DNA of 64,000 nt from Paenibacillus vini (GCF_018403325.1 NZ_BOSL01000005.1:248001-312000), one strand, 5' to 3'; shown: positions 46,658 through 55,873, numbered from the stretch's first letter. The notes: generated by a model not told the origin, from the sequence alone. Translations and numbers: made by a program.

Positions 46658-49188
46658 GTCGCACCCCTTGCGGGTGCGTGGATTGAAATCGCGATCTCGG
46701 CGCGTTTTTCCGCAATGAGTGCGTCGCACCCCTTGCGGGTGCGTGGATTGAAATGTGACTTATAAGGCAGTTACGATTGCCACCACAGCGTCGCACCCCT
46801 TGCGGGTGCGTGGATTGAAATCCCAAAATGCCAATCATTAATAATGTTGCAGCAGTGTCGCACCCCTTGCGGGTGCGTGGATTGAAATACGCAGCTGGAG
46901 CGATCACATATGTGACAAAGGCGTCGCACCCCTTGCGGGTGCGTGGATTGAAATATCTCCGTACCAGTCCGTCATAACCTGGGATTCTGTCGCACCCCTT
47001 GCGGGTGCGTGGATTGAAATATGATAAAACTCCTCCTGCTGTGTTGTAATGTTTGTCGCACCCCTTGCGGGTGCGTGGATTGAAATTCGTACATGCCCGA
47101 TAGAAAATACCACTGGTTAGTCGCACCCCTTGCGGGTGCGTGGATTGAAATGAAATCAATCGTGAAGAAACACGGAAACGGACCGGTCGCACCCCTTGCG
47201 GGTGCGTGGATTGAAATGCTATCTCCCCGGCTGGCCTTGTCTCGAAACACGTCGCACCCCTTGCGGGTGCGTGGATTGAAATAAATAAGTTAAAAGTTTG
47301 TGGTATAGTAGATTCGTCGCACCCCTTGCGGGTGCGTGGATTGAAATCGGCCTCCATACCGGGGGCCTAAGGTTAGGGAGTCGCACCCCTTGCGGGTGCG
47401 TGGATTGAAATAGCCTGTTAGCGCAAGGTTGCGAGCTGCTGAAGGTCGCACCCCTTGCGGGTGCGTGGATTGAAATCTGTTCAAAGGTCGCAGAATCGTT
47501 GCTGTATCGTCGCACCCCTTGCGGGTGCGTGGATTGAAATGGTGCCGCCCTCATTTGTCACGCTCGTTATATCTGGTCGCACCCCTTGCGGGTGCGTGGA
47601 TTGAAATTTGCGTCAAGTAAACAATATGCCATTCAGACGTTGTCGCACCCCTTGCGGGTGCGTGGATTGAAATGAAAACATGTCGTCCGGCTTGAAGAAC
47701 AGTCACCGTCGCACCCCTTGCGGGTGCGTGGATTGAAATCAGGTCACCGACCCCACTGGTAAGCTACCAACGGGTCGCACCCCTTGCGGGTGCGTGGATT
47801 GAAATTCTTCCACTTTTGTCAACCGGCCCGCTGTATAAGTCGCACCCCTTGCGGGTGCGTGGATTGAAATTTAACTCCAGATCAATTTGCCGCGGTTAAG
47901 GTCGTCGCACCCCTTGCGGGTGCGTGGATTGAAATCCCCAGGGATGTTTCCACCCCCGGACGTGGAGCGTCGCACCCCTTGCGGGTGCGTGGATTGAAAT
48001 TTTCCCTGCCGTGGCCGCGCACGTGACTGGCTACGGTCGCACCCCTTGCGGGTGCGTGGATTGAAATGAAACGTGCCTTTATGTCGCGGATGAGGACGAG
48101 CGTCGCACCCCTTGCGGGTGCGTGGATTGAAATAGATAGTGATGGGTTTATGGACCGGTCGATTAAGGGTCGCACCCCTTGCGGGTGCGTGGATTGAAAT
48201 CGTTAGGCTGCGAACTCAACCGGTCCGGCCGCCGTCGCACCCCTTGCGGGTGCGTGGATTGAAATTATTTCACGCTGAAAGGGTGTGGACGGGTAAACTG
48301 GTCGCACCCCTTGCGGGTGCGTGGATTGAAATCTCAATTACGTAAATTTTTCCGCGTTGCTCGACGTCGCACCCCTTGCGGGTGCGTGGATTGAAATGCG
48401 AAGAAAATGAACGTGACCGACGACGTTGCGCGTCGCACCCCTTGCGGGTGCGTGGATTGAAATGCGAAGAAAATGAACGTGACCGACGACGTTGCGCGTC
48501 GCACCCCTTGCGGGTGCGTGGATTGAAATATACCAACAGAGGACAACTTACCTTGATCCTCAGTCGCACCCCTTGCGGGTGCGTGGATTGAAATCTACTG
48601 AATCCGGTGTTGTTGTCGATCCAGACGGTGTCGCACCCCTTGCGGGTGCGTGGATTGAAATCTATTTCAATGCTGCCGCCGATAAACTGTCCGGGTCGCA
48701 CCCCTTGCGGGTGCGTGGATTGAAATAGGGCAGTCAAGGTCTCCAAATGATAGGGGTATGTCGCACCCCTTGCGGGTGCGTGGATTGAAATTTTGTAGCC
48801 GTGGCTTGTTTCAAGTTGTTGACGAGTCGCACCCCTTGCGGGTGCGTGGATTGAAATACTAAGATCTGCAAAAGACAAAAAAGAGACGGTGAGTCGCACC
48901 CCTTGCGGGTGCGTGGATTGAAATGACTCGGGAATGAAGTACTGTGAAACGGTGTATTGTCGCACCCCTGCGGGTGCGTGGATTGAAATAGTCAAGATTT
49001 ACGGAGATGTAGATAAGCTTTATGTCGCCCCCCTTGCGGGTGCGTGGATTGAAATTTCGGGGAGATTACAAGCGCCCGGCGAACCGCAAGTCGCACCCTT
49101 TACGGGTGTGTGGATTGAAATACCGCGATAAATAGCGTTTTAATCAGCGCGGCGTGGTCGTACCCTAGCGGGTGTGTGGATTGAAAAA
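46658..49188 (+). CRISPR. Type I-C CRISPR array 2 (39 repeats, 38 spacers)
   Basis: By hand count, 39 copies of a 32-base repeat starting GTCGCACCCCTTGCGG and ending GTGGATTGAAAT, with spacers of 33-36 bases. It differs from array 1 by a T-A to C-G change in the stem (CGCACCC/GGGTGCG) and one loop base. The distal four repeats decay: one base lost at 48959, changes at 49024, 49090 and 49157. Spacers at 48398-48431 and 48464-48497 are identical. Same orientation as array 1 and served by the same cas genes. Confidence 0.98.
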
Positions 49189-49214
49189 ATTTATCATGAA
49201 CCCTGGAGATGCCA

Positions 49215-49251
49215 TTCAATCCACGCACCTCATACAGGTGCGTGGATTGAA
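49215..49251. repeat. Inverted pair of CRISPR half-repeats forming a hairpin
   Basis: TTCAATCCACGCACCT (49215-49230) and its exact complement (49236-49251) are the 3' half of the array-2 repeat in both orientations, with a five-base loop. The hairpin is followed by ATTTTCATCTCTTTT, so it could terminate array-2 transcripts. Confidence 0.75.
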
Positions 49252-49287
49252 ATTTTCATCTCTTTTACTTCTCCTCTAAACTTGATA

Positions 49288-49319
49288 GTCGCGTCCCTCG
49301 CGGGCCACCTACTGAAACA
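49288..49319 (+). repeat. Relic CRISPR repeat of array-1 type
   Basis: GTCGCGTCCCTCGCGGG, followed by a decayed 3' half ending CTGAAAC. The loop reads CTCGC as in array 1, not CTTGC as in adjacent array 2. Confidence 0.6.
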
Positions 49320-49369
49320 CCTCACTTAGATATACTATATTTTCCAATCCTCTATCCGTGCCCACCGCC

Positions 49370-49397
49370 TTAACCCAACCCCTCCGTATGTTATAAT
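49370..49397 (+). promoter_or_regulatory. Sigma-A promoter of Tet-like GTPase gene
   Basis: TTAACC (49370-49375), a 16-base spacer and perfect TATAAT (49392-49397), 31 bases ahead of the start codon; a GGAGGAAG site follows. Confidence 0.65.
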
Positions 49398-49428
49398 AGA
49401 TTACTAGGCTCGCAACCGGAGGAAGCTC

Positions 49429-51384
49429 ATGAACAAGACGATTGGAATTTTAGCGCATGTGGATGCGGGGAAGACCACTTTCTCGGAGCAGCTGCTCTAC
49501 TATACAAAGAGTATTAAACAGCGGGGGCGCGTCGACCACCAGGATGCCTTTCTGGACAGCCATCAAATCGAGCGGCAACGGGGGATTACGGTGTTTGCCG
49601 ATCAGGGACGATTTTCGTATGGGAATGACGAGTATTATCTGATCGATACGCCGGGACATATCGACTTCTCTCCAGAGACGGAACGGGCGATTCAAGCGAT
49701 GGATATGGCGATCATTATTGTTAGCGCCGTGGAGGGCATCGAAGGCCAGACGGAAACGGTCTGGGAGCTGCTCAGAAAACATCGGATTCCCTGTTTCTTC
49801 TTCATTAATAAGACGGACCGAGTCGGGGCGGACGTCCCTCGGGTGGTTCAGGACATTCGAGCCAATTTCTCCTCGGATCTTTGCAATTTGACGGATGGGT
49901 TTGCCGAGGATGGCGGAATGAGCGAAGAGTGGATTGATTTCGTTGCCGAACGTGACGAGGCTCTGCTGGAGTATTATCTGGAGAAAGGCTACGACAGAGA
50001 GATGTGGCTGAATGCGATGCGGCGCCTGATTCAGAAGAATCAGGCATATTCCTATGCTTACGGCTCCGCGCTGCAAGGAATCGGGATCGAAAGCTTCCTG
50101 CACAAGCTTCATCTGCTAACGGAAACCGATTATTCAAACGAAGGCCCGTTTGCGGGTCGTGTCTACCGTATACGCTATGATGATCATGGTACCCGAATCA
50201 CTTTCATCAAAGCTTTATGCGGAACCTTGAGCGTAAGGGATAACTTGAAGTATGGGGATGCGGATCGACCCGTCACCGAAAAAATTACGCAAATCCGGAA
50301 ATACAACGGGCGTGAGTTTATGCCGGTTGACCGGGTGCAGGCAGGCGAGCTGTTTGCTGTCACCGGTTTATCCATGGCCGCCGTCGGGGATGGCATAGGG
50401 GAATTACAGGAAAAAGCGGTATACGAAATGGTGCCCACTTTAAAGTCCAAGGTTATTTTCGAGCCCGGGATCCATGTTAAAGAGGCGCTTGCCTATTTTA
50501 AAATACTCGATGCGGAAGATCCTTCGCTGAATGTGATCTGGGACGATAGACTGCAGGAAATCCAGCTTCATGTGATGGGGAAGATCCAGCTTGAAGTGTT
50601 GGAACAGCTAATCTATGAGCGCTTTAAACTCAAGGTGAAATTTGACCGTCCGGAAATACTGTATAAGGAAACGATCGACACCCAGGTGAACGGTTACGGC
50701 CATTTTGAACCGCTGGGGCACTATGCCGAGGTGCATCTGCAGTTACGGCCAGGCGAGCGGAATTCGGGGATTACGTTAAAAAATGTCTGTCATGCCGATG
50801 ATTTGTCCGTCGGGAATCAGAACCTGATCCGTCACCACCTGTTTGAACGGGAGCATCACGGTCTGCTGACCGGCTCGCCGCTAACCGATGTCGAGATCAC
50901 CTTGTTGACCGGAAGAGCCCATAATAAGCATACGACGGGCGGAGACTTCAGAGAGGCTTCGTACAGAGCGTTGCGTCAGGGATTGGAGCAATCGTCCAAC
51001 GTCCTGCTAGAGCCATATTACCAGTTTAAAATCAAAGTGGACCTCGAACAGATCGGCCGCGTCATCTCGGATATCGGGCAGGCCAACGGCAGACTGGATG
51101 CTCCCCGAAATGAGGGGGAGAAGGCTATTTTGACGGGAACCGTGCCGGTAGCTACATTTATGGATTACAATAGCCAGCTAGCTTCCTTTACTCATGGAAA
51201 AGGCGTGCTTAGTCTGACTTTTGCCGGATATGACCGATGCCATAATGAGCAGGAGATCATTGAAAGAATCGGTTATAACAAAGATGCCGATCCTGAATAT
51301 ACTTCCTCTTCGATCTTTTGCGCCAAGGGTCAAGGATATACGGTGGGGTGGAAAGAAGCCGAAGGGAATATGCACGCTTTATAA
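49429..51384 (+). CDS. Tet(M)/EF-G-like ribosome-associated GTPase
   Basis: A 651-residue translational GTPase close in length to Tet(M). G motifs: AHVDAGKTT (G1), RGIT (G2), DTPGHIDF (G3), NKTD (G4), GSAL (G5); later EF-G-type domains with LLEPYYQFKI and a C-terminal domain. Ribosomal-protection proteins remove tetracycline from the ribosome. In Tet(M)/Tet(O) a domain IV loop with YSPVSTPADFR does this; here the aligned loop reads HNKHTTGGDFR. Similar chromosomal homologues exist in Bacillales, and tetracycline resistance should not be assumed. A sigma-A promoter precedes it; the SEC-C gene follows after 39 bases. Confidence 0.85.
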   Translation: MNKTIGILAHVDAGKTTFSEQLLYYTKSIKQRGRVDHQDAFLDSHQIERQRGITVFADQGRFSYGNDEYYLIDTPGHIDFSPETERAIQAMDMAIIIVSAVEGIEGQTETVWELLRKHRIPCFFFINKTDRVGADVPRVVQDIRANFSSDLCNLTDGFAEDGGMSEEWIDFVAERDEALLEYYLEKGYDREMWLNAMRRLIQKNQAYSYAYGSALQGIGIESFLHKLHLLTETDYSNEGPFAGRVYRIRYDDHGTRITFIKALCGTLSVRDNLKYGDADRPVTEKITQIRKYNGREFMPVDRVQAGELFAVTGLSMAAVGDGIGELQEKAVYEMVPTLKSKVIFEPGIHVKEALAYFKILDAEDPSLNVIWDDRLQEIQLHVMGKIQLEVLEQLIYERFKLKVKFDRPEILYKETIDTQVNGYGHFEPLGHYAEVHLQLRPGERNSGITLKNVCHADDLSVGNQNLIRHHLFEREHHGLLTGSPLTDVEITLLTGRAHNKHTTGGDFREASYRALRQGLEQSSNVLLEPYYQFKIKVDLEQIGRVISDIGQANGRLDAPRNEGEKAILTGTVPVATFMDYNSQLASFTHGKGVLSLTFAGYDRCHNEQEIIERIGYNKDADPEYTSSSIFCAKGQGYTVGWKEAEGNMHAL

Positions 51385-51423
51385 TTTCGGTTACGACTTA
51401 ATATTTAAAAAAAGGAGTTTATA

Positions 51424-52584
51424 ATGACAAACGATTTTGAAGAAATGTTGGAGCAAACGAATATACAGTACGCAATCGTCGGCGAGGTGAACCCGTCTTT
51501 AAAAGAAACCCTGAAGGGTTTAACCAAGACGCGGACGGCATCGCTTGCCAGAGCATATCAAGTACCCGGCCGATCGAAAATGAAACAAGCCGAGCTGGCC
51601 AAGGCGGTTCAGGAGTATATCACGAACCCCGCTCAACTGGAGTCGATTCTCCTCATTCTGGATGCTGCGGAATGGGCAGTGTTTGAGGCGGCTTATGGTG
51701 ATTCTTTCGTGCAGGACAACTACCTCCCGTACGGGTATTACCGGCTCATGCTGGAGCTAGGGATCGTGTTTACTTACTTTAATGAAGGTAAGCTGTACCT
51801 GGTGATGCCTGATGAAGTGAAGGAAGTATTTACGAAATTAAATACGCCGGAGTTTGCGAAAAAACGCAGTAAAATGGCGCTGGTATTCGACTATCTGCTT
51901 GCTTTGTCCAACTTGTATGGAATTTATACGCCGGACAAGCTTCTTGAAATATACAATGGGCAAAATGCCTCCGACCCTCTTGAACAAGAGGAATTGGATG
52001 AAATCATCAAGCAGTTTTTGCAAAGGGAACAGAATTTTGTTCTGGAAGAAGGATATCTGATTAATGTGGGGCTGGTCTACAACAGCGAGGAAGGGGAATT
52101 GCAGTCATTGCTGCAGGAAATTCAAGGAAAACCGCATTATGTTCCGGATAAGACGGAATTGCTGAAATACGCGGATGACGGTTACTTTGAAATGACTCCC
52201 CAGCTTGTCTCGTTAAAAGCCTATGTCCTGGATCGGATGAGCGATGACGAGGAAATGGTTGATGCGCTGGTGGATGACATTCAGCTTGCCTGTTCCATGA
52301 ATGCGCCGCTGGATCAGCTGATTTATGAATTCGAAAGACGGGATCTGGTGTTTGAAAACCCGAAGGAAGCGGAGCGGGTAATCGGCTTGATCGTCGAAAT
52401 AAGCAACCATACAAGAACTTGGGCCAACTGCGGACATACCCTAGATGAACTGGGTGCTTCCAAGCTGGTGTCGGGCCAGAAAGCGGGAGGGGCCAACGCT
52501 CCGGTTCAATCGGCAAAAGTCGGCCGGAATGAACCGTGCCCATGCGGCAGCGGATTGAAGTATAAGAAGTGCTGCGGCAAATAA
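51424..52584 (+). CDS. SEC-C motif protein of unknown function
   Basis: A 386-residue protein. The C-terminus carries a SecA-type zinc-binding SEC-C motif, [18 protein letters not shown]. The N-terminal part starts with a helical region that includes a SAP/Rho-N-like stretch ([20 protein letters not shown]) and continues as mostly helical sequence without a known catalytic motif. SEC-C motifs often mediate contact with ribosomes or SecB. Clear AAAGGAG site. It probably shares a transcript with the GTPase upstream. Confidence 0.75.
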   Translation: MTNDFEEMLEQTNIQYAIVGEVNPSLKETLKGLTKTRTASLARAYQVPGRSKMKQAELAKAVQEYITNPAQLESILLILDAAEWAVFEAAYGDSFVQDNYLPYGYYRLMLELGIVFTYFNEGKLYLVMPDEVKEVFTKLNTPEFAKKRSKMALVFDYLLALSNLYGIYTPDKLLEIYNGQNASDPLEQEELDEIIKQFLQREQNFVLEEGYLINVGLVYNSEEGELQSLLQEIQGKPHYVPDKTELLKYADDGYFEMTPQLVSLKAYVLDRMSDDEEMVDALVDDIQLACSMNAPLDQLIYEFERRDLVFENPKEAERVIGLIVEISNHTRTWANCGHTLDELGASKLVSGQKAGGANAPVQSAKVGRNEPCPCGSGLKYKKCCGK

Positions 52585-52596
52585 GGGGGCTATGGA

Positions 52597-52638
52597 CAAA
52601 AAGCGTAAATGTCCACCTGGATGGTGGACGTTTACGCT
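52597..52638 (-). terminator. Terminator overlapping the synthetase stop codon
   Basis: A 16-bp stem with one wobble pair (52602-52617 with 52623-52638), followed on the minus strand by TTTTT. The stop codon of the alarmone synthetase (52632-52634) lies within the stem. On the + strand it lacks a T run. Confidence 0.8.
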
Positions 52639-53378
52639 TGACCCAGTCCCTCGGATACTAGTTTGAGCAGGTTATCCGGAATTTTGAACTTCTCGTTGTT
52701 GATCAGCAATTGAAGATCATTGCCGGGTTCGGATTGTTGGGCCAGCTTGATTTCTTCCATCTCCTGTTGGAGCTGCTCCATTTTCAAATCCAGTTCATAG
52801 GCGGTGTCGGCCGCGACTTTTAAATCTTTGAGCAAACGCTCAGGTACAGCCTCGTTGTATTTATAGAAAATCTTATGCTCCAGGCTTGCCCAGAAATCCA
52901 TGGCGATCGTCCGGATTTGGACTTCAACGCACATCAGTTCCTCGCCATCGGACATGAATACCGGAACTTCAACCAGAAGGTGAAGGCTTTTATAGCCGTT
53001 TGCCTTCGGTTTTTTTATATAATCTTTAACGGACAGAATATTCAAGTCCTTTTGGCTTTGCAGCATCTGGCTGATCCGATATATGTCCGATATAAACGAA
53101 CAAGTTATTCGAATGCCGGCGATATCTTTAATATTGTTCTTGATGTCTGTAAGCGAGGTCGCGCCGCCTTTGCGATACAGCTTTTTCATGATGCTTTCCG
53201 GAGACTTCAATCTGGATTTCGTATGCTCGATCGGATTGTAATCGTGAAGCAGCTGAAATTCTTCCTGTAAAATTTCGATTTTCGTTTCGACTTCCTGCAG
53301 GGCAAATTTATACATCATCATGAAGCGGGTCAGATTTTTTTGAATTACTTTCATCTGTTCGATGGGATTGTGTGTCAT
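52632..53378 (-). CDS. Small alarmone synthetase (RelP/RelQ-like)
   Basis: A 248-residue single-domain RelA/SpoT synthetase that makes (p)ppGpp from GTP or GDP and ATP. The motifs are SRLKSPESIMKKL, DIAGIRITC, NGYKSLHL and VEVQIRTIAMDFWASLEHK. There is no hydrolase, TGS or ACT domain. A C-terminal coiled coil (about 200-225) probably forms the tetramer. It is somewhat longer than Bacillus RelP/YwaC or RelQ/YjbM (about 210), due to the C-terminal tail. The promoter region contains a TATAAT and an inverted repeat. Confidence 0.9.
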   Translation of the reverse strand: MTHNPIEQMKVIQKNLTRFMMMYKFALQEVETKIEILQEEFQLLHDYNPIEHTKSRLKSPESIMKKLYRKGGATSLTDIKNNIKDIAGIRITCSFISDIYRISQMLQSQKDLNILSVKDYIKKPKANGYKSLHLLVEVPVFMSDGEELMCVEVQIRTIAMDFWASLEHKIFYKYNEAVPERLLKDLKVAADTAYELDLKMEQLQQEMEEIKLAQQSEPGNDLQLLINNEKFKIPDNLLKLVSEGLGQA

Positions 53379-53407
53379 GTTTACCGTCCTTCTGGTGCAA
53401 AAGAGTA

Positions 53408-53457
53408 TGGAAAGCGTATGTCCTTCTATTATAGCCTATTTCCGATTCCGCTTTCCA
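53408..53457 (-). promoter_or_regulatory. Synthetase promoter with flanking inverted repeat
   Basis: On the minus strand a perfect TATAAT (53428-53433). TGGAAAGCG (53408-53416) lies just downstream and its complement CGCTTTCCA (53449-53457) covers the -35 region. The arms could be operators for a repressor. Confidence 0.5.
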
Positions 53458-53476
53458 ACTGTCTTAAAAGAGTTAG

Positions 53477-54733
53477 TTAGAACGGCTTCATGTTCAGCGT
53501 GTCGACCTTCTCGCTGGAAATATCGACGCCCATTCTCTGCGTAATCTCCCGGTAATGGCCTGCGCGGCGTTTAACCGGGCTGCCTTCGACCTCGCCCAAA
53601 TTGGCTTCGAGGCCGTTCAGGACCATAATAGTGGTGCCAAAGCCGGGACTGCCGAGGCCCTTCAGCCTCTCGTCCGCGTTCGGCTTCCATCTGCCGACCA
53701 TCACGTCATGGGCCGAAGGCTTCGGAGCTTGCGGGGTCATCCAGAACAGGATGGCCGTCATATAGCCGATTTTTCCATCGGCCGCTACTATTTCCGGATT
53801 GTTGAGCAGGACGCTTTTATCCCCATAAATAATGGAACTGAATAATCCATAGTTAAAGTTCCAGCTCAGCATGATCGGCCCGCGGCCGTAATATCGTTTG
53901 TCGGTGGTCCCCGGGAACAGTTCGGCGGTGCCCGGATCGACGAACGCATCCATGTTGGCGCCGGTCCGGCCCGCTATGTTCTCGTTCCAGAACAGGCCCC
54001 AGCGCAGTGGACCGCCCGGTGCTGCATCCCAGCCGCCGCCGGTTTCATGCGACAGGTTGGCAAGAAACGCGGCCAGCTCCCGTTTGCGGTTCTTTTTGAA
54101 GCCTTCTTTCAGGAAGGTTCCGCAGTCGACAATCACGGACTCGATCGGTTTCAGCTTATTCTCGGCCGAATTGAAATCGGCGGAGCGAAGGACCAGCGTC
54201 TCGACCTTGGCCTCTTTGTCCAGCCTATGTATTTCCTGGGCGGAGGTCCAGGTCCCGGTTCGGGTGCTGATCTTTATTTTCAGGTTAGAAACTTCAGCTA
54301 CGGCATTCATGAGATTGTCATATGAAAAATAATCGGTTTGATCCTCTTTGAAGTACTCTTTTCCTTTTGCCACTTTGAACCATTCCTCGGAGCCTAACCG
54401 ATAGGGGAACAATTCCTCAAAATCTTTCTCCGACAAAAGGGCCTTTACGGCTTCGATCGCTTTATCGGGCGAATAGTCGGGATCGATGCCGTCCCATTCC
54501 CGGAAAATATCTTTACGCTGCAAGAGACGGTGTTCACCGACGAGTAGTGAACTGCCCTGATACTGGACAGGACTAAGGACAGGGGGCTTTTCATTTGGGT
54601 GCGGCGGGGCGGGCTTCGAAGCTCCTTCCAGGGCGAATGCGGACAGGGGAGCCGCAAGCAAGGCGGTGCCTAAAGCGATAGGTAGACTGCGGCGCAGTAC
54701 CTTGGTCATAACAGGGGACTTTCGATCGGACAT
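53477..54733 (-). CDS. Secreted GH19 chitinase
   Basis: A 418-residue secreted protein. A signal peptide (RRSLPIALGTALLAAPLSAFA) starts it. The GH19 fold is identified by the catalytic ANLSHETGGGW, then YYGRGPIMLSWNFNYG, NPEIVA and the FWMTPQAPKPSAHDVM stretch. It would cut chitin (beta-1,4-GlcNAc). The usual Cys after KPS is Ala here. The N-terminal domain of about 150 residues before the GH19 part is of unknown fold. The ATG at 54739 sits too close to AAGGAG; the ATG at 54733 is right. A cre-like site lies 24 bases upstream of the start. Confidence 0.9.
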   Translation of the reverse strand: MSDRKSPVMTKVLRRSLPIALGTALLAAPLSAFALEGASKPAPPHPNEKPPVLSPVQYQGSSLLVGEHRLLQRKDIFREWDGIDPDYSPDKAIEAVKALLSEKDFEELFPYRLGSEEWFKVAKGKEYFKEDQTDYFSYDNLMNAVAEVSNLKIKISTRTGTWTSAQEIHRLDKEAKVETLVLRSADFNSAENKLKPIESVIVDCGTFLKEGFKKNRKRELAAFLANLSHETGGGWDAAPGGPLRWGLFWNENIAGRTGANMDAFVDPGTAELFPGTTDKRYYGRGPIMLSWNFNYGLFSSIIYGDKSVLLNNPEIVAADGKIGYMTAILFWMTPQAPKPSAHDVMVGRWKPNADERLKGLGSPGFGTTIMVLNGLEANLGEVEGSPVKRRAGHYREITQRMGVDISSEKVDTLNMKPF

Positions 54734-54756
54734 ACACATTCTCCTTTTCCGTGGGT

Positions 54757-54770
54757 TGATAACGCTTCCA
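54757..54770. promoter_or_regulatory. cre-like site upstream of chitinase
   Basis: Minus strand TGGAAGCGTTATCA fits TGNAANCGNTNNCA fully. Suggests repression of the chitinase by CcpA on good sugars. Confidence 0.6.
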
Positions 54771-54842
54771 TATTACTTAGGCGTTTTTTCGATGTATATA
54801 GGTAGTGCTGCCCACGGGAAAAAGACCAACGGCTTTCCGGCG

Positions 54843-54888
54843 AAAAAAAAATCCCATGCCGCTGATCAAGGAGGACCAACAGCAGGGG
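54843..54888 (-). terminator. Strong terminator upstream of chitinase gene
   Basis: On the minus strand a 12-bp stem with one mismatch (54877-54888 with 54853-54864) is followed by nine T. It lies 130 bases past the GNAT stop codon and 110 bases ahead of the chitinase start. It may simply end the GNAT transcript or act as an attenuator for the chitinase. Confidence 0.75.
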
Positions 54889-55018
54889 ATAAGATGTTGA
54901 AATAAGAGAGGTGCGGTCGGATCTTTGCGGCCCTCCTCCCCGAGGTCTGGATCTGTAATACCATCGGAAGAATGCGGAATATAGGAATAAAGCCGCTGGG
55001 ATAAATTTATCTTATTGA

Positions 55019-55777
55019 TCATTGCGACGGCGGCAATCCTTCTTTTTGAAGCCTGTACCAATGGGTGTAGACTTCGGTATAGCCAATTTTGGCGTACAGC
55101 GACCTTGCGGGCCCATTATTGGCGACTACGGCCAGGTAGCTGTCCGTTGCCCCGTTGGCTTGACCCCACTGAAGCAGATGCAATATCATCTGTTCCCCGA
55201 AGCCTTGATTTCTGTAAGCGGCATCCGTAACGATGTTATACAGTCCGATAAACCCTCGCTCAATTACCCCCAGGCCGCAGGCGACCGCTTGTCCGTTATG
55301 ATACAGCAAAATAAAGCCTTTCCGGGTTCGGATGTGAGATAGCATCCGTACCATCGTGTCCATTTTTCCCGCCGAAGCCTGATCCATTTTGCTGTATTGC
55401 TCCAGCCATTCCTCATCCGCATGCTCCAGGATTTTGACGGTATTGAGCAGGGGTTCCGCAAGGCGGTCCAGCTTCAGGGTTTGAATGCTGGTGATGTCGA
55501 TCATCTCGTAGCCTCTTTGTTCCAGAGCAGTGTCCAGATCGGCGGGATGAATGAACGGCGTGATTTTAAAGATGGCGGGCAGCTGATTGGCAGCGTAAAC
55601 TTTTTCGCATTCCTCGATCTTCTGATTCATATCCAGCGTAGATCCGAACAGAGGGCTGACCGAGTTGGACCGCTTGGTGACTCCTTCCGCAAAACGCAGT
55701 ATCCATCCGTCATAGAGCAGGGTGGTTAAGGCGGGCCAATTGTTTAGCGCCAGCTCTTCAATCAATTTATGATCCAT
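55019..55777 (-). CDS. GNAT family N-acetyltransferase
   Basis: A 252-residue acetyltransferase. The C-terminal GNAT domain has NIVTDAAYRNQGFGEQMILHLL and AVVANNGPARSLYAKIGYTEVYTHWYR; the N-terminal half is a divergent region often found with this subgroup (LNNWPALTTLLYDGWILRFAEG). The substrate is unknown. The upstream ATG at 55789 directly touches the AGGAG site, so the ATG at 55777 is the more likely start. Confidence 0.88.
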   Translation of the reverse strand: MDHKLIEELALNNWPALTTLLYDGWILRFAEGVTKRSNSVSPLFGSTLDMNQKIEECEKVYAANQLPAIFKITPFIHPADLDTALEQRGYEMIDITSIQTLKLDRLAEPLLNTVKILEHADEEWLEQYSKMDQASAGKMDTMVRMLSHIRTRKGFILLYHNGQAVACGLGVIERGFIGLYNIVTDAAYRNQGFGEQMILHLLQWGQANGATDSYLAVVANNGPARSLYAKIGYTEVYTHWYRLQKEGLPPSQ

Positions 55778-55831
55778 ACTGTTCGACATCTCCTATGAAT
55801 GGAATAGTTTATTTCGGATAATTATACATAT

Positions 55832-55873
55832 TAGTGAATATATATTCAACATATATTCAACATATATTCACTA
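55832..55873. promoter_or_regulatory. AT-rich palindrome with 11-base tandem repeats
   Basis: TAGTGAATATAT (55832-55843) is mirrored by ATATATTCACTA (55862-55873), and ATATATTCAAC recurs with an 11-base period (55840, 55851, 55862). It lies in the divergent gap between the GNAT gene and yojF, a typical operator position. Confidence 0.5.

Noticed and set aside
46587-49131. Long open frames across array 2
   Set aside because: Same artefact of the repeat (FNPRTRKGCD, SIHAPARGAT).
35134-49188. Self-targeting spacers within this window
   Set aside because: No match was noticed by eye, but a real alignment was not possible, so nothing is claimed.
49429-51384. Acquired tetracycline resistance gene
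   Set aside because: The loop needed for drug release is different, and no mobile element flanks it.
54889-55018. Possible T-box or cyclic-di-GMP riboswitch before the chitinase
   Set aside because: Neither the T-box core nor a GEMM core could be found on either strand; only a terminator is supported.
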